Of a DNA stretch of 8,256 nucleotides, positions 1 to 5,772 are shown piece after piece; the stretch's first letter is position 1, and the number at the start of each line of letters is the position of its first letter. The position numbers were made by a program, and so were the translations under genes. This DNA comes from JBOGWY01 sp050694015 (lineage in GTDB: Bacteria; Actinomycetota; CADDZG01; WHSQ01). The DNA lies in contig JBOGWY010000241.1 in NCBI GenBank assembly GCA_050694015.1, positions 1 through 8,256 on the forward strand, in the 5' to 3' direction. The notes below the pieces were generated by a model that was not told the origin of the DNA, made no database searches, and saw only the letters and a list, made by a program, of their open reading frames with translations.

Positions 1-98
1 GTGCCCGTCTCGCCCGTGAGCGCGCTGGAACCGGCGTCGAGGGTTATCTCGGCTCGCTCGATGGGGCCGAGATCTTCCACGACCAGCTCGTTAAGCAT
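1..98 (-). CDS. recN: RecN DNA repair ATPase, N-terminal fragment
   Basis: Only the first 32 codons are present; the gene continues past base 1. The reverse-strand reading starts MLNELVVEDLGPIERAEI and reaches ALTGETG at the edge. That is the typical RecN opening: a first beta strand, an LGxIE motif, then the beginning of the Walker A loop (GETGxGK), whose lysine falls outside the window. RecN is an SMC-like ATPase acting in double-strand break repair. Its position directly downstream of nadK and tlyA is the conserved actinobacterial order (ppnK-recN in Mycobacterium tuberculosis), which supports the call despite the short length. The ATG at 96-98 fits the family start. No good Shine-Dalgarno sequence precedes it, so an in-frame TTG three codons upstream is a weaker alternative. 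The gap to the nadK stop is 55 bases, so it is probably read from the same transcript. Confidence 0.85.
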   Translation of the reverse strand, partial: MLNELVVEDLGPIERAEITLDAGSSALTGETG

Positions 99-153
99 CT
101 GCGGCAAATAGTAAGGGTGGGCCCCGCCGTGGAACGGGAGGCTCAGAGAGGCT

Positions 154-960
154 TCACGCGGGCAGGTCGAGTTTGATGCGCAGTCGCTCCAGGAATCCCG
201 GCCCCGCGAGCCGGATCAGCCGCAGCGGACGTTCGTGTCGCCTCGCGACGACTACTGCGCCCTGACCGACGCTGCAGCCGTCGGCGCCGTCGAGTACCAC
301 GGCCGCCTCGTGGTCGCGGTCCACGCCCGTCCCGCCCACCGTTATCTCGACGGTCTCGTCGGGGGCCAGGATCACGGAGCGCGAGAAGATCATGTGCGGG
401 CTCACGGGGACCACGACCAGGCATTGCGCCCGTGGCGACACGATCGGTCCCCCGGCGCTCAGCGCGTAGGCCGTCGAACCCGTCGGCGTGGCGACGATGA
501 TCCCGTCGGCGTTGAAGGTCGCGAGGCGCTCACCTCCCACCCTCACGTCGAGATGGACGAGCCGCACGCGCGACGTGCGTTCGACCAGGACCTCGTTCAG
601 GCCCACGAACGACTTGGGCCCGTCGTCGGACTCCGCGTCGCACGCGAGCATCATGCGCTGCTCGAGGCTGAAGTCGTCGGCGAGAACCCGCTCGATGGCC
701 GCCTGGGCCGACGAGGCCTCGACCTCCGTCAGGTAGCCGAGGTGGCCGAGGTTGACGGCCAGCAGCGGAGCATCCGACGTGTGGGCGTCGCGAGCCGCCC
801 TCAGTACCGTGCCGTCCCCGCCCAGCGAGACGACGAGATCGGGATCGGTCTCGTCGACGGTGATCCCGTGGGTGCCGAGCCAGTTCGTGAGCTCCTTCTG
901 CAGATCGACCGCCTTGGGCTTCCCATCGTGGACGACGAACGAGACCCGTTCGATCTTCAC
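154..960 (-). CDS. nadK: NAD kinase (ATP/polyphosphate-NAD kinase)
   Basis: Cytoplasmic enzyme that phosphorylates NAD to NADP, the only route to NADP. The 268-residue protein has the usual family length and all hallmark motifs: LGGDGT at 46-51 (nucleotide/catalytic loop), LGHLGYL at 71-77, the NE pair at 122-123, and the NAD-binding TPTGSTAYALSAGGPI at 158-173; LDG at 223-225 lies in the C-terminal beta domain. The start is a GTG that overlaps the tlyA stop as GTGA (957-960). A full Shine-Dalgarno AGGAGGT lies at 967-973, inside the end of tlyA and 6 bases from the GTG, which fixes the start and implies translational coupling. It sits between tlyA and recN as in mycobacteria (ppnK). Nothing in the protein is unusual. 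Confidence 0.97.
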   Translation of the reverse strand: MKIERVSFVVHDGKPKAVDLQKELTNWLGTHGITVDETDPDLVVSLGGDGTVLRAARDAHTSDAPLLAVNLGHLGYLTEVEASSAQAAIERVLADDFSLEQRMMLACDAESDDGPKSFVGLNEVLVERTSRVRLVHLDVRVGGERLATFNADGIIVATPTGSTAYALSAGGPIVSPRAQCLVVVPVSPHMIFSRSVILAPDETVEITVGGTGVDRDHEAAVVLDGADGCSVGQGAVVVARRHERPLRLIRLAGPGFLERLRIKLDLPA

Positions 961-1742
961 GGACTCACCTCCTCGACCGCGGCGGTCACGGTGCCGGGTA
1001 CAGCGGGTACGCCGCGCCGGAGGTGCACGAAGAACTCACGGTTGCCTGCCGGCCCGGGAACATCGGATGGGACGACGGCCGCCAGACCCAGACCGAGTGT
1101 CGCGGCGCCGGCGACCACGCCCCTGATCGCGGCCTCCCACAGAGCGGGATCCCTGACCACGCCTCCGGGCCCAACGGAGTCCTTCCCGACCTCGAATTGC
1201 GGTTTCACCATGAGAACGTAATCCGCTTGCGTGCTCACCGCCGCGACCACCGCGGGCAGGACCAGCGTCAATGAGATGAACGAGACGTCGGCCACGACCC
1301 CATCCGCGACGAATGGGAGCATCTGCCGGTCGAGCGCGCGTGCGTTCACACGCTCGAGCACCGTCACGCGATCGTCGTTGCGGAGCTTCCAGTCGAGTTG
1401 CCCATAACCGACGTCGATCGCGCACACTGCGGCGGCGCCGCCCTGCAGCAGGCGATCGGTGAACCCACCCGTCGATGCACCGACGTCGAGCCATCGTCGT
1501 CCCTCGACGTGGACGTCCAGACGCGCGAGCGCGCCGTCGAGCTTGTCGCCCCCGCGTGAAACGAAGCGCGCGGCCTTCTCCGCGAGGACGATCGGATCGT
1601 CGGGTGTAACCAGGGTCGCCGCGCGGGTGGCGGGCATGCCGCGCACCAGCACCTTGCCTTCGTCGATGGCGCGTTGTGCTTCGCTACGAGAAGAAAGGAG
1701 GCCTCGCCGGACGAGCTCAGTGTCGAGGCGCGCCGTTCTCAA
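957..1742 (-). CDS. tlyA: TlyA-type rRNA 2'-O-methyltransferase with S4 domain
   Basis: Protein of 261 residues. An S4 RNA-binding domain occupies about residues 5-60 (RLDTELVRRGL at the start), then VSRGGDKL at 61-68 and a Rossmann FtsJ/RrmJ-type methyltransferase domain with the SAM loop LDVGASTGGFTD at 85-96. Family knowledge: M. tuberculosis TlyA methylates cytidines in 16S and 23S rRNA, and its loss gives capreomycin resistance. The K-D-K-E tetrad is visible as K67, D152 (ADVSFIS), K180 (KPQFE) and E236 (NREFF), each two residues before the M. tuberculosis positions as I remember them, suggesting the longer type II form that acts on both subunits (inference). The start is a TTG at 1740-1742: no ATG/GTG/TTG lies upstream before an in-frame stop, and the S4 domain begins at once. 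It overlaps the preceding small gene by 26 bases, has only a weak ribosome site and is probably coupled to it. It overlaps nadK by 4 bases. Confidence 0.95.
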   Translation of the reverse strand: MRTARLDTELVRRGLLSSRSEAQRAIDEGKVLVRGMPATRAATLVTPDDPIVLAEKAARFVSRGGDKLDGALARLDVHVEGRRWLDVGASTGGFTDRLLQGGAAAVCAIDVGYGQLDWKLRNDDRVTVLERVNARALDRQMLPFVADGVVADVSFISLTLVLPAVVAAVSTQADYVLMVKPQFEVGKDSVGPGGVVRDPALWEAAIRGVVAGAATLGLGLAAVVPSDVPGPAGNREFFVHLRRGVPAVPGTVTAAVEEVSP

Positions 1743-1902
1743 TGCTGGTGTCCAGCTGCCGTTCGAGCTCGCGTCTCAGATCCTCGAGGATCTCGAGCCG
1801 TGTCTCGTCGTCCGCGGCTTCGGCTCGTTCGAGTTCCGTGCGCGCGTGCTCGATCGGATCCACCGACGGCTCCTCTCGTGCGTCGTCCCGGGGCTGCTCC
1901 AT
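1717..1902 (-). CDS. Small charged helical protein upstream of tlyA (61 aa)
   Basis: A 61-residue, strongly acidic and arginine-rich protein with no cysteines, no signal peptide and no membrane segment. Residues about 16-54 look like one continuous amphipathic helix (for example LEILEDLRRELERQL), so coiled-coil or helical-hairpin self-association is likely. ATG at 1900-1902 has a GAGGG sequence a few bases upstream. The stop of the preceding phasin-like gene is only 9 bases away, and the 3' end overlaps tlyA by 26 bases, so it is firmly inside the operon. M. tuberculosis has a similarly sized uncharacterised gene, Rv1693, at the same position between the HAD phosphatase and tlyA. Equivalence is inferred from position, size and character, not from an alignment. 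Function unknown. Confidence 0.75.
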   Translation of the reverse strand: MEQPRDDAREEPSVDPIEHARTELERAEAADDETRLEILEDLRRELERQLDTSIENGAPRH

Positions 1903-1911
1903 GTCCCTCGA

Positions 1912-2325
1912 TTATGAGGGGCCGGAGCGCGTTGTGGTCGATTTCGAGGTCGACTTCGCGGCGCTCGACTTGGAACTCGTCTTCTTCGCCGGGGTCTTCT
2001 TCGCCGACGTCTTCTTGGCCGGCGACCGCTGCGCTTTCCGCTCGCTCTCGAGGCGGGCGATCCGGCGCTCGAGCCGGTCGAGGTCGCGTTTCGTCGCGAG
2101 GCCGAGGGCTTCGATCTGGTTCTGGATCTCGGCCCGTACGAACCTCAAGAGCTCTTTCCGGTTGGACTTGCTGCGATCGATCAGTTCCTTGGCCGCGGTC
2201 GATGCCTGCTGACGGCGAAGATCACCGGAACGAACGAGATCCTTGACGACCTGCTCGGCTTGGTGACGGGTGAGCTCAACAACACCGGAGCTGAACAACG
2301 CGACTCGCCGCAGTTCATCGAGCAT
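1912..2325 (-). CDS. Phasin-like coiled-coil protein with lysine-rich H1-like tail
   Basis: A 137-residue soluble protein in two parts. Residues 1-99 are helical and heptad-like (LDELRRVALFSSGVVELTR, then a long segment ending DLDRLERRIARLESE). This resembles the short proteins annotated as polyhydroxyalkanoate synthesis regulator/phasin (COG3937 type). Residues 101-137 are a disordered basic tail of PAKKT/SAKKT units followed by Ser/Thr/Lys-rich sequence, like the tails of histone H1-like and mycobacterial HupB proteins. ATG at 2325 is preferred over an in-frame GTG at 2331: the AAAGGA at 2333-2338 is 7 bases from the ATG but only 1 from the GTG. It is the first gene of the operon leading to tlyA, nadK and recN. 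A role in granule binding, nucleoid binding or scaffolding cannot be decided from sequence; no PHA synthase is in the window. Confidence 0.72.
   Translation of the reverse strand: MLDELRRVALFSSGVVELTRHQAEQVVKDLVRSGDLRRQQASTAAKELIDRSKSNRKELLRFVRAEIQNQIEALGLATKRDLDRLERRIARLESERKAQRSPAKKTSAKKTPAKKTSSKSSAAKSTSKSTTTRSGPS
1979..2021 (-). repeat. Three 13-bp units at 15-bp period encoding AKKT repeats
   Basis: On the plus strand gtcttcttcgccg begins at 1979 and 1994, and gtcttcttggccg (one mismatch) begins at 2009. The spacing of exactly 15 bases equals five codons. They encode successive PAKKT/SAKKT/PAKKT units in the lysine-rich tail of the phasin-like protein. Such arrays tend to gain or lose units by slippage, so tail length may differ between relatives. 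Confidence 0.85.
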
Positions 2326-2332
2326 CTCCACG

Positions 2333-2338
2333 TCCTTT
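2333..2338 (-). promoter_or_regulatory. Shine-Dalgarno deciding the phasin-like gene start
   Basis: AAAGGA on the minus strand lies 7 bases before ATG 2325 but only 1 base before the in-frame GTG at 2331. The spacing selects the ATG. Confidence 0.6.
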
Positions 2339-2360
2339 CGAAGGTTCTAACGACTACCGA

Positions 2361-2366
2361 AACCTA
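2361..2366 (-). promoter_or_regulatory. Possible -10 box for the phasin-tlyA-nadK-recN operon
   Basis: TAGGTT on the minus strand (TANNNT pattern) would start transcription near 2354, giving a leader of about 29 bases that carries the AAAGGA ribosome site. It overlaps the opposite-strand TATACT of the rhomboid gene by two bases, so the 51-base gap may work as a symmetric bidirectional promoter. No clear -35 box was found. Pattern match only. Confidence 0.35.
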
Positions 2367-2370
2367 TACT
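2365..2370 (+). promoter_or_regulatory. -10 box TATACT giving a leaderless rhomboid mRNA
   Basis: TATACT is a near-consensus sigma70/SigA -10 hexamer ending 6 bases before the GTG of the rhomboid gene. Normal -10 to start-site spacing places the first transcribed base on or next to that GTG. No Shine-Dalgarno precedes the GTG, consistent with leaderless translation, which is common in actinobacteria. No good -35 match was found. Confidence 0.6.
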
Positions 2371-2376
2371 CCCAAC

Positions 2377-3138
2377 GTGATCTCGCTCATCCCGCTCTCG
2401 GACGCGAACCCGACGCGGACCTTCCCGATCGTCACTGTGCTCCTGATCATCGTCAACGTCGTCGCGTTCTTCTTCCTCGAGCCCGGCTTCGGTGCGGGTC
2501 GCGAAGCTACCGGGTACTTCGTGGACAACGTGGCCCTGCCGTGTCAGCTACAAGACACGTGTGACGAGGTTCTGGCGCGGCACTCGGGCGTCCCCGAGGA
2601 GTTCGAGAATCCTCCCGAGCGTTCGCTGCCGTCGTTCATCGGAGCGATCATCTTCTCGACGTTCTTGCACGGCGGCTTCTTCCACATCGCCGGCAACATG
2701 CTGTTCCTGTGGGTCTTCGGCAACAACATCGAGGACTTCCTCGGCAAGGTGAAGTACGTGATCTTCTATCTACTCGCCGGGATCGCGGCCGGCTTCGCGC
2801 AGGTGCTGACGAACCTCAACGGCATCGACTCGGTGATCCCGGCGGTTGGTGCGTCGGGCGCGGTCGCCGGCGTGATGGGCGCGTACCTCGTCCTGCATCC
2901 GAGCGCACGCATCAATTGCCTCGTCCCGCTGTTCATCTTCTGGACCGTGATCCAACTGTCCGCGTGGGTCGTGCTCGGCATCTGGTTCGTGTTCCAGTTC
3001 TTCACCGGCGATGCATCGGGAGTCGCGTGGATGGCACACGTCGGAGGATTCGTCTTCGGTGTCATCGCGATCCTGTTGCTCGGCGGCCGGCCGCAACGAC
3101 CACATCGCTTGTATTACGAGCCGCTCCCCCGTTACTGA
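2377..3138 (+). CDS. Rhomboid-family intramembrane serine protease
   Basis: A 253-residue polytopic membrane protein. The N-terminus ISLIPLSDANPTRTFPIVT is the typical opening of this bacterial rhomboid group (IPLxDxNPTRxFP), and the first membrane helix is about 17-35. An extracytoplasmic loop at about 36-85 holds C56 and C62, a possible disulfide. Conserved helix-2 residues appear as LHGGFFHIAGNMLFLWVFGNNIED (H98, H103, N107). The catalytic pair is S160 in GASG and H221 in AHVGGFVFG, both intact, so an active protease is expected. The substrate cannot be told from sequence. The reading frame is open upstream to 2260, but GTG 2377 is chosen because the family motif starts there and a -10 box lies 6 bases upstream; longer versions would run antisense into the phasin-like gene. 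Its 3' end overlaps the HAD gene stop by 7 bases. Confidence 0.92.
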   Translation: MISLIPLSDANPTRTFPIVTVLLIIVNVVAFFFLEPGFGAGREATGYFVDNVALPCQLQDTCDEVLARHSGVPEEFENPPERSLPSFIGAIIFSTFLHGGFFHIAGNMLFLWVFGNNIEDFLGKVKYVIFYLLAGIAAGFAQVLTNLNGIDSVIPAVGASGAVAGVMGAYLVLHPSARINCLVPLFIFWTVIQLSAWVVLGIWFVFQFFTGDASGVAWMAHVGGFVFGVIAILLLGGRPQRPHRLYYEPLPRY

Positions 3139-3950
3139 TCGAGCAGGCGTGCGGGAAGGTCGGCGAGCGAATCGACGATCAGATCGGGAGTCGGGGTGAC
3201 CGCGGCCGCTTCGCCGTGCGTGACGACCCCCGAGAGCACCAGGATCGTCGTCCAGCCGCGCGCGGCCCCCGCGGCCAGATCGGTCTCGGCACGATCGCCC
3301 ACGATGGCGACGTTCTGGGCGCCATCGAGCCGGCGGGCCACAACCTCCATCATCGAAGGATGCGGCTTGCCCATGACCTCCGCCCGCACGCCCGATGCGG
3401 TTTCTATCGAGGCGAGGATCGCACCGGCGCCCGGCCACAACCCCTCCGCCGCCGGGAACGTCGCGTCGTCATTGGTAGCGATCAACACCGCGCCGGCTCG
3501 TACGGCCATCGCCGCGCGCTTCATCGTCTCGTACGTGAAATTGGGGTCGATCCCGACCACGACGACGTCCGGGGCGTGAGGATCGGGATCATCGATCACC
3601 TCCATCGCCGCCGCCGACAGGGCCTCACGGATGCCGTCCCCTCCGATGACGAGTGCGCTCGCGCCTGCCATGCCTCGAGACGCGAGGACCTCACCTGTGA
3701 CCACAGCCGAGGTGACGATCTCTTCGGGCGCGATCGTGATCCCGAAGCGCGCGAGTCGCTCAACGTACTCCGCGACGGTGGGACGCGAGTTGTTGGTGCA
3801 GAAGACGATCTTCGTGCCGGCTCTGCGGAAACGCTCGATCGCTTCGGGCACGCCCGGGATCCCCGTCGAACCGCGGTAGACGACGCCATCTAGATCGCAC
3901 ACCAGCGCGTCTATCCTGTCCGCGCGATGCCTACCGTCCGGCCTTTCCAT
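3132..3950 (-). CDS. NagD-like HAD-superfamily phosphatase
   Basis: A 272-residue soluble protein of the HAD IIA (NagD/4-nitrophenylphosphatase/phosphoglycolate phosphatase) type. Motif I is DLDGVVYRG with nucleophile D19 and acid D21. Motif II is TNNSRP (T52). The cap-domain signature IATNDDATFP lies at 157-166, the motif III lysine is K195 in MGKPHP, and the metal-binding GDRAETD is at 218-224. All catalytic residues are present. Small sugar or glycolate phosphates are typical substrates; this one is not predictable. In M. tuberculosis the similar Rv1692 lies two genes before tlyA; here a rhomboid gene on the opposite strand separates them. ATG 3950 places motif I at residue 19 as usual, but makes the first 24 bases overlap the divergent DUF1015 gene. 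I see no clear promoter or ribosome site for it, so the start is less certain than the gene. Confidence 0.92.
   Translation of the reverse strand: MERPDGRHRADRIDALVCDLDGVVYRGSTGIPGVPEAIERFRRAGTKIVFCTNNSRPTVAEYVERLARFGITIAPEEIVTSAVVTGEVLASRGMAGASALVIGGDGIREALSAAAMEVIDDPDPHAPDVVVVGIDPNFTYETMKRAAMAVRAGAVLIATNDDATFPAAEGLWPGAGAILASIETASGVRAEVMGKPHPSMMEVVARRLDGAQNVAIVGDRAETDLAAGAARGWTTILVLSGVVTHGEAAAVTPTPDLIVDSLADLPARLLDQ
3912..3917 (+). promoter_or_regulatory. -10 box TATCCT for the DUF1015 gene
   Basis: TATCCT fits TANNNT and ends 9 bases before ATG 3927, predicting transcription start at about 3923-3927, that is a leaderless or nearly leaderless mRNA. No Shine-Dalgarno precedes the ATG. The box lies inside the antisense 5' coding end of the HAD phosphatase gene. 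Confidence 0.45.
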
Positions 3951-5165
3951 GGGATCCGCTACGCGGATTCAGACGAGCTGAAGGACCTCACCTGTCCACC
4001 GTACGACGTGATCTCGCCCGACGAGCAGGCCGCGCTCCACGACCGCCATCCCAACAACGCGGTTCGGCTGGAGCTCGCGCGTTCCGAAGGCGCGTCGTCG
4101 AAGAAGTACGCACACGTCGCCGGGACGTTCGACGACTGGGTACGGGACGGGGTCCTTCACCGGGACGAGCAGGAGTCTCTCTACGTCTACCGGCAGGACT
4201 TCGTCGACCCGACCGGGACGCGCAGACGCGTGGTGGGGATACTCGGCGCCCTCCGGCTCGAGGAGTTCGGCACCGACTCCGGCGTCCTTCCGCACGAACG
4301 CACGATGGCCGGCCCCATACAGGACCGTCTCGCGTTGATGCGCGCGCTCCCCGTGAACGTCTCTCCGATCTTCGCCATCTACCGCGGCAAAGGCGAACTC
4401 GGTCCGTTCTTCGACTCGCTCGAGCATCGCCCCACCGACGCGCGCTTCGTCGACGACACCGGCATCCTTCATCGCCTCTGGGTCACCACGGCGCCCGCGG
4501 AGATAGAGATGCTCACCGGTGCGCTGGCGCCGGGCCCGCTGGTTATCGCCGACGGGCATCATCGTTACGAGACCGCGCTCGCGTTCCACAACGAATGCGC
4601 CGGGCAGCCGGGGGCGCACGACGCGATCATGTGTTTCTGCGTCGATGCCGACGCGGAGGGACTGGTCGTCCTCCCCTACAACCGTGCCGTCAAATCGCAG
4701 ATCGCCCCGGCATCGATCGAGACGGCTCTGCGCGAGTCGTTCGGGGGCCGCGACTTCTCCGGTGAGCCCGCGCGCGCGTCCGAAGCGTTACGAGACTCTC
4801 CGGCGAAGCACCCATTCGTCTTCGTCCTCTCCGGAAAGTCGATCGAAGCCGAGGTCACCGAGGAGCAAGTGATCGCGCGCACCGGTGAACGGCACGAAGC
4901 CTGGCTCGCGCTCGACGTCGTCGCGCTGCACGAGGCATTGCTCCCCGATGTCTTCGGCGACACGCCCGAACTTCGTTTCTCGAAGGACCCCGGCGAGATC
5001 GTTCGTCTCGTTAGGGAAGAGGGATGGTCCGCAGGGGTTCTGTTGCGATCGCTGGACGCGGCTCAGGTTGTCGATGTCGCGTCGTCGGGAGAACGGATGC
5101 CGCAGAAGGCCAGTTACTTCTGGCCGAAGGCGATCACCGGTTTGGTGTTCCGCTCGCTTCGGTAG
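3927..5165 (+). CDS. DUF1015 family protein (COG4198)
   Basis: A 412-residue soluble protein, typical length for the family, with its conserved blocks in order: RPFHGIRY at 5-12, CPPYDVIS at 23-30, HPNNAVRLEL at 41-50, LPHERTMAGPIQDRL at 121-135, the invariant-looking ADGHHRYETA at 208-217 (probable active-site or ligand loop) and MPQKASYFWPK at 391-401 near the end. The family is widespread and little characterised. I recall suggestions linking such proteins to ParB/SerK-like free-serine kinases but cannot verify this, so no function is assigned. ATG 3927 begins right at the family N-terminus, with a -10 box 9 bases upstream. It diverges from the HAD gene with a 24-base 5' overlap, and its last 32 bases overlap the convergent membrane-protein gene. 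No signal peptide or membrane helix is seen. Confidence 0.9.
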   Translation: MPTVRPFHGIRYADSDELKDLTCPPYDVISPDEQAALHDRHPNNAVRLELARSEGASSKKYAHVAGTFDDWVRDGVLHRDEQESLYVYRQDFVDPTGTRRRVVGILGALRLEEFGTDSGVLPHERTMAGPIQDRLALMRALPVNVSPIFAIYRGKGELGPFFDSLEHRPTDARFVDDTGILHRLWVTTAPAEIEMLTGALAPGPLVIADGHHRYETALAFHNECAGQPGAHDAIMCFCVDADAEGLVVLPYNRAVKSQIAPASIETALRESFGGRDFSGEPARASEALRDSPAKHPFVFVLSGKSIEAEVTEEQVIARTGERHEAWLALDVVALHEALLPDVFGDTPELRFSKDPGEIVRLVREEGWSAGVLLRSLDAAQVVDVASSGERMPQKASYFWPKAITGLVFRSLR

Positions 5166-5712
5166 TCCTCGTGGCCGCGACTCCGGTTCCGTTGCCCGCG
5201 CCGACCTCCTGTTCGGGAACCTTGGGCGGGTCGCACACGCGACAAGGTTGCAGGCCTTCGTTGATCGCCTGCTCCAACGACACTGTGATGAGACCGTCCT
5301 TGCCCTGGAGGATGCGGCACTCGCCGCGGTGATAATGCGAGCTTGCCGCGACGACCTTGGTCGCGAGCTCGCTGCCTCCGTTCGACGACGAGAACTGAAG
5401 ACCCGCGAGGTTGCGTCCGAGCAACCGCACGACCTCGTCCAACTTCTCGGTCATCAACTCGCGCTCGGCGCGGACCGTGGCAAGGAACAGAAGGAGCGAT
5501 CCCAGGACGACGAGCGCGATGCCGGTGGCGCCGCCTGACAAGATGTACGGGAACTGACCTTGGATGAAGTTCTTCGAGGCCGCGCCGTTCCACGCGAAGA
5601 AGATGAAGACGAAGCCCGCGGTGATGAAGAAAAGGCCGAGGACGCGACCCATCCGGACGCGTCTATCGGAGTCCCCCCACAGTGATGCCCAGGCCGCCCG
5701 GATCTTCTTCAT
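5134..5712 (-). CDS. Two-helix membrane protein with Ada-like His/Cys cluster
   Basis: A 192-residue protein not recognised as a named family. A short basic N-terminus (MKKIRAAW) precedes a membrane helix at about 22-41 and a second at about 57-80. Then come a charged helix at about 81-100 (VRAERELMTEKLDEVVRLLG), a small domain at about 120-163, and a low-complexity Gly/Thr/Ala tail. The small domain reads SSHYHRGECRI, then EQAINEGLQPCRVCDPP: H126/H128, C132, C157 and C160. The spacing and the PCxxC-P ending resemble the metal-binding Ada N-terminal fold seen in nucleases and repair proteins, so a structural zinc site on the cytoplasmic side is likely (inference from pattern). ATG 5712 is chosen over the longer frame to 5802: a -10 box ends exactly 6 bases before it, and the extra upstream residues would be encoded by the 17-bp tandem repeat. 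The gene converges on DUF1015 with a 32-base overlap. Confidence 0.8.
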   Translation of the reverse strand: MKKIRAAWASLWGDSDRRVRMGRVLGLFFITAGFVFIFFAWNGAASKNFIQGQFPYILSGGATGIALVVLGSLLLFLATVRAERELMTEKLDEVVRLLGRNLAGLQFSSSNGGSELATKVVAASSHYHRGECRILQGKDGLITVSLEQAINEGLQPCRVCDPPKVPEQEVGAGNGTGVAATRTTEASGTPNR

Positions 5713-5718
5713 CGGTGA

Positions 5719-5724
5719 AGCGTA
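5719..5724 (-). promoter_or_regulatory. -10 box TACGCT giving a leaderless membrane-protein mRNA
   Basis: On the minus strand TACGCT (TANNNT) ends exactly 6 bases before ATG 5712, the same geometry as the rhomboid gene. No Shine-Dalgarno is present. The transcript probably begins at the ATG. Confidence 0.5.
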
Positions 5725-5772
5725 GCAAACTCGCCGCATATCGGCCCAAAAACAGGGAAATGCTAGTCTCGG

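Noticed and set aside
235..1221. A 328-codon plus-strand open frame
   Set aside because: Antisense to nadK and tlyA, both identified by catalytic motifs; no ribosome site or motif in this frame.
1690..1700. Plus-strand Shine-Dalgarno-like aaaggagg
   Set aside because: No credible plus-strand gene follows; it lies antisense inside tlyA.
2260..2376. Longer rhomboid start at 2260
   Set aside because: It would overlap the phasin-like gene and its promoter; the family N-terminal motif begins at GTG 2377.
2709..3893. A 394-codon plus-strand open frame across the rhomboid 3' end and HAD gene
   Set aside because: It crosses two well-supported genes in other frames, and its Arg/His/Asp-rich composition is typical of a shadow frame in GC-rich DNA.
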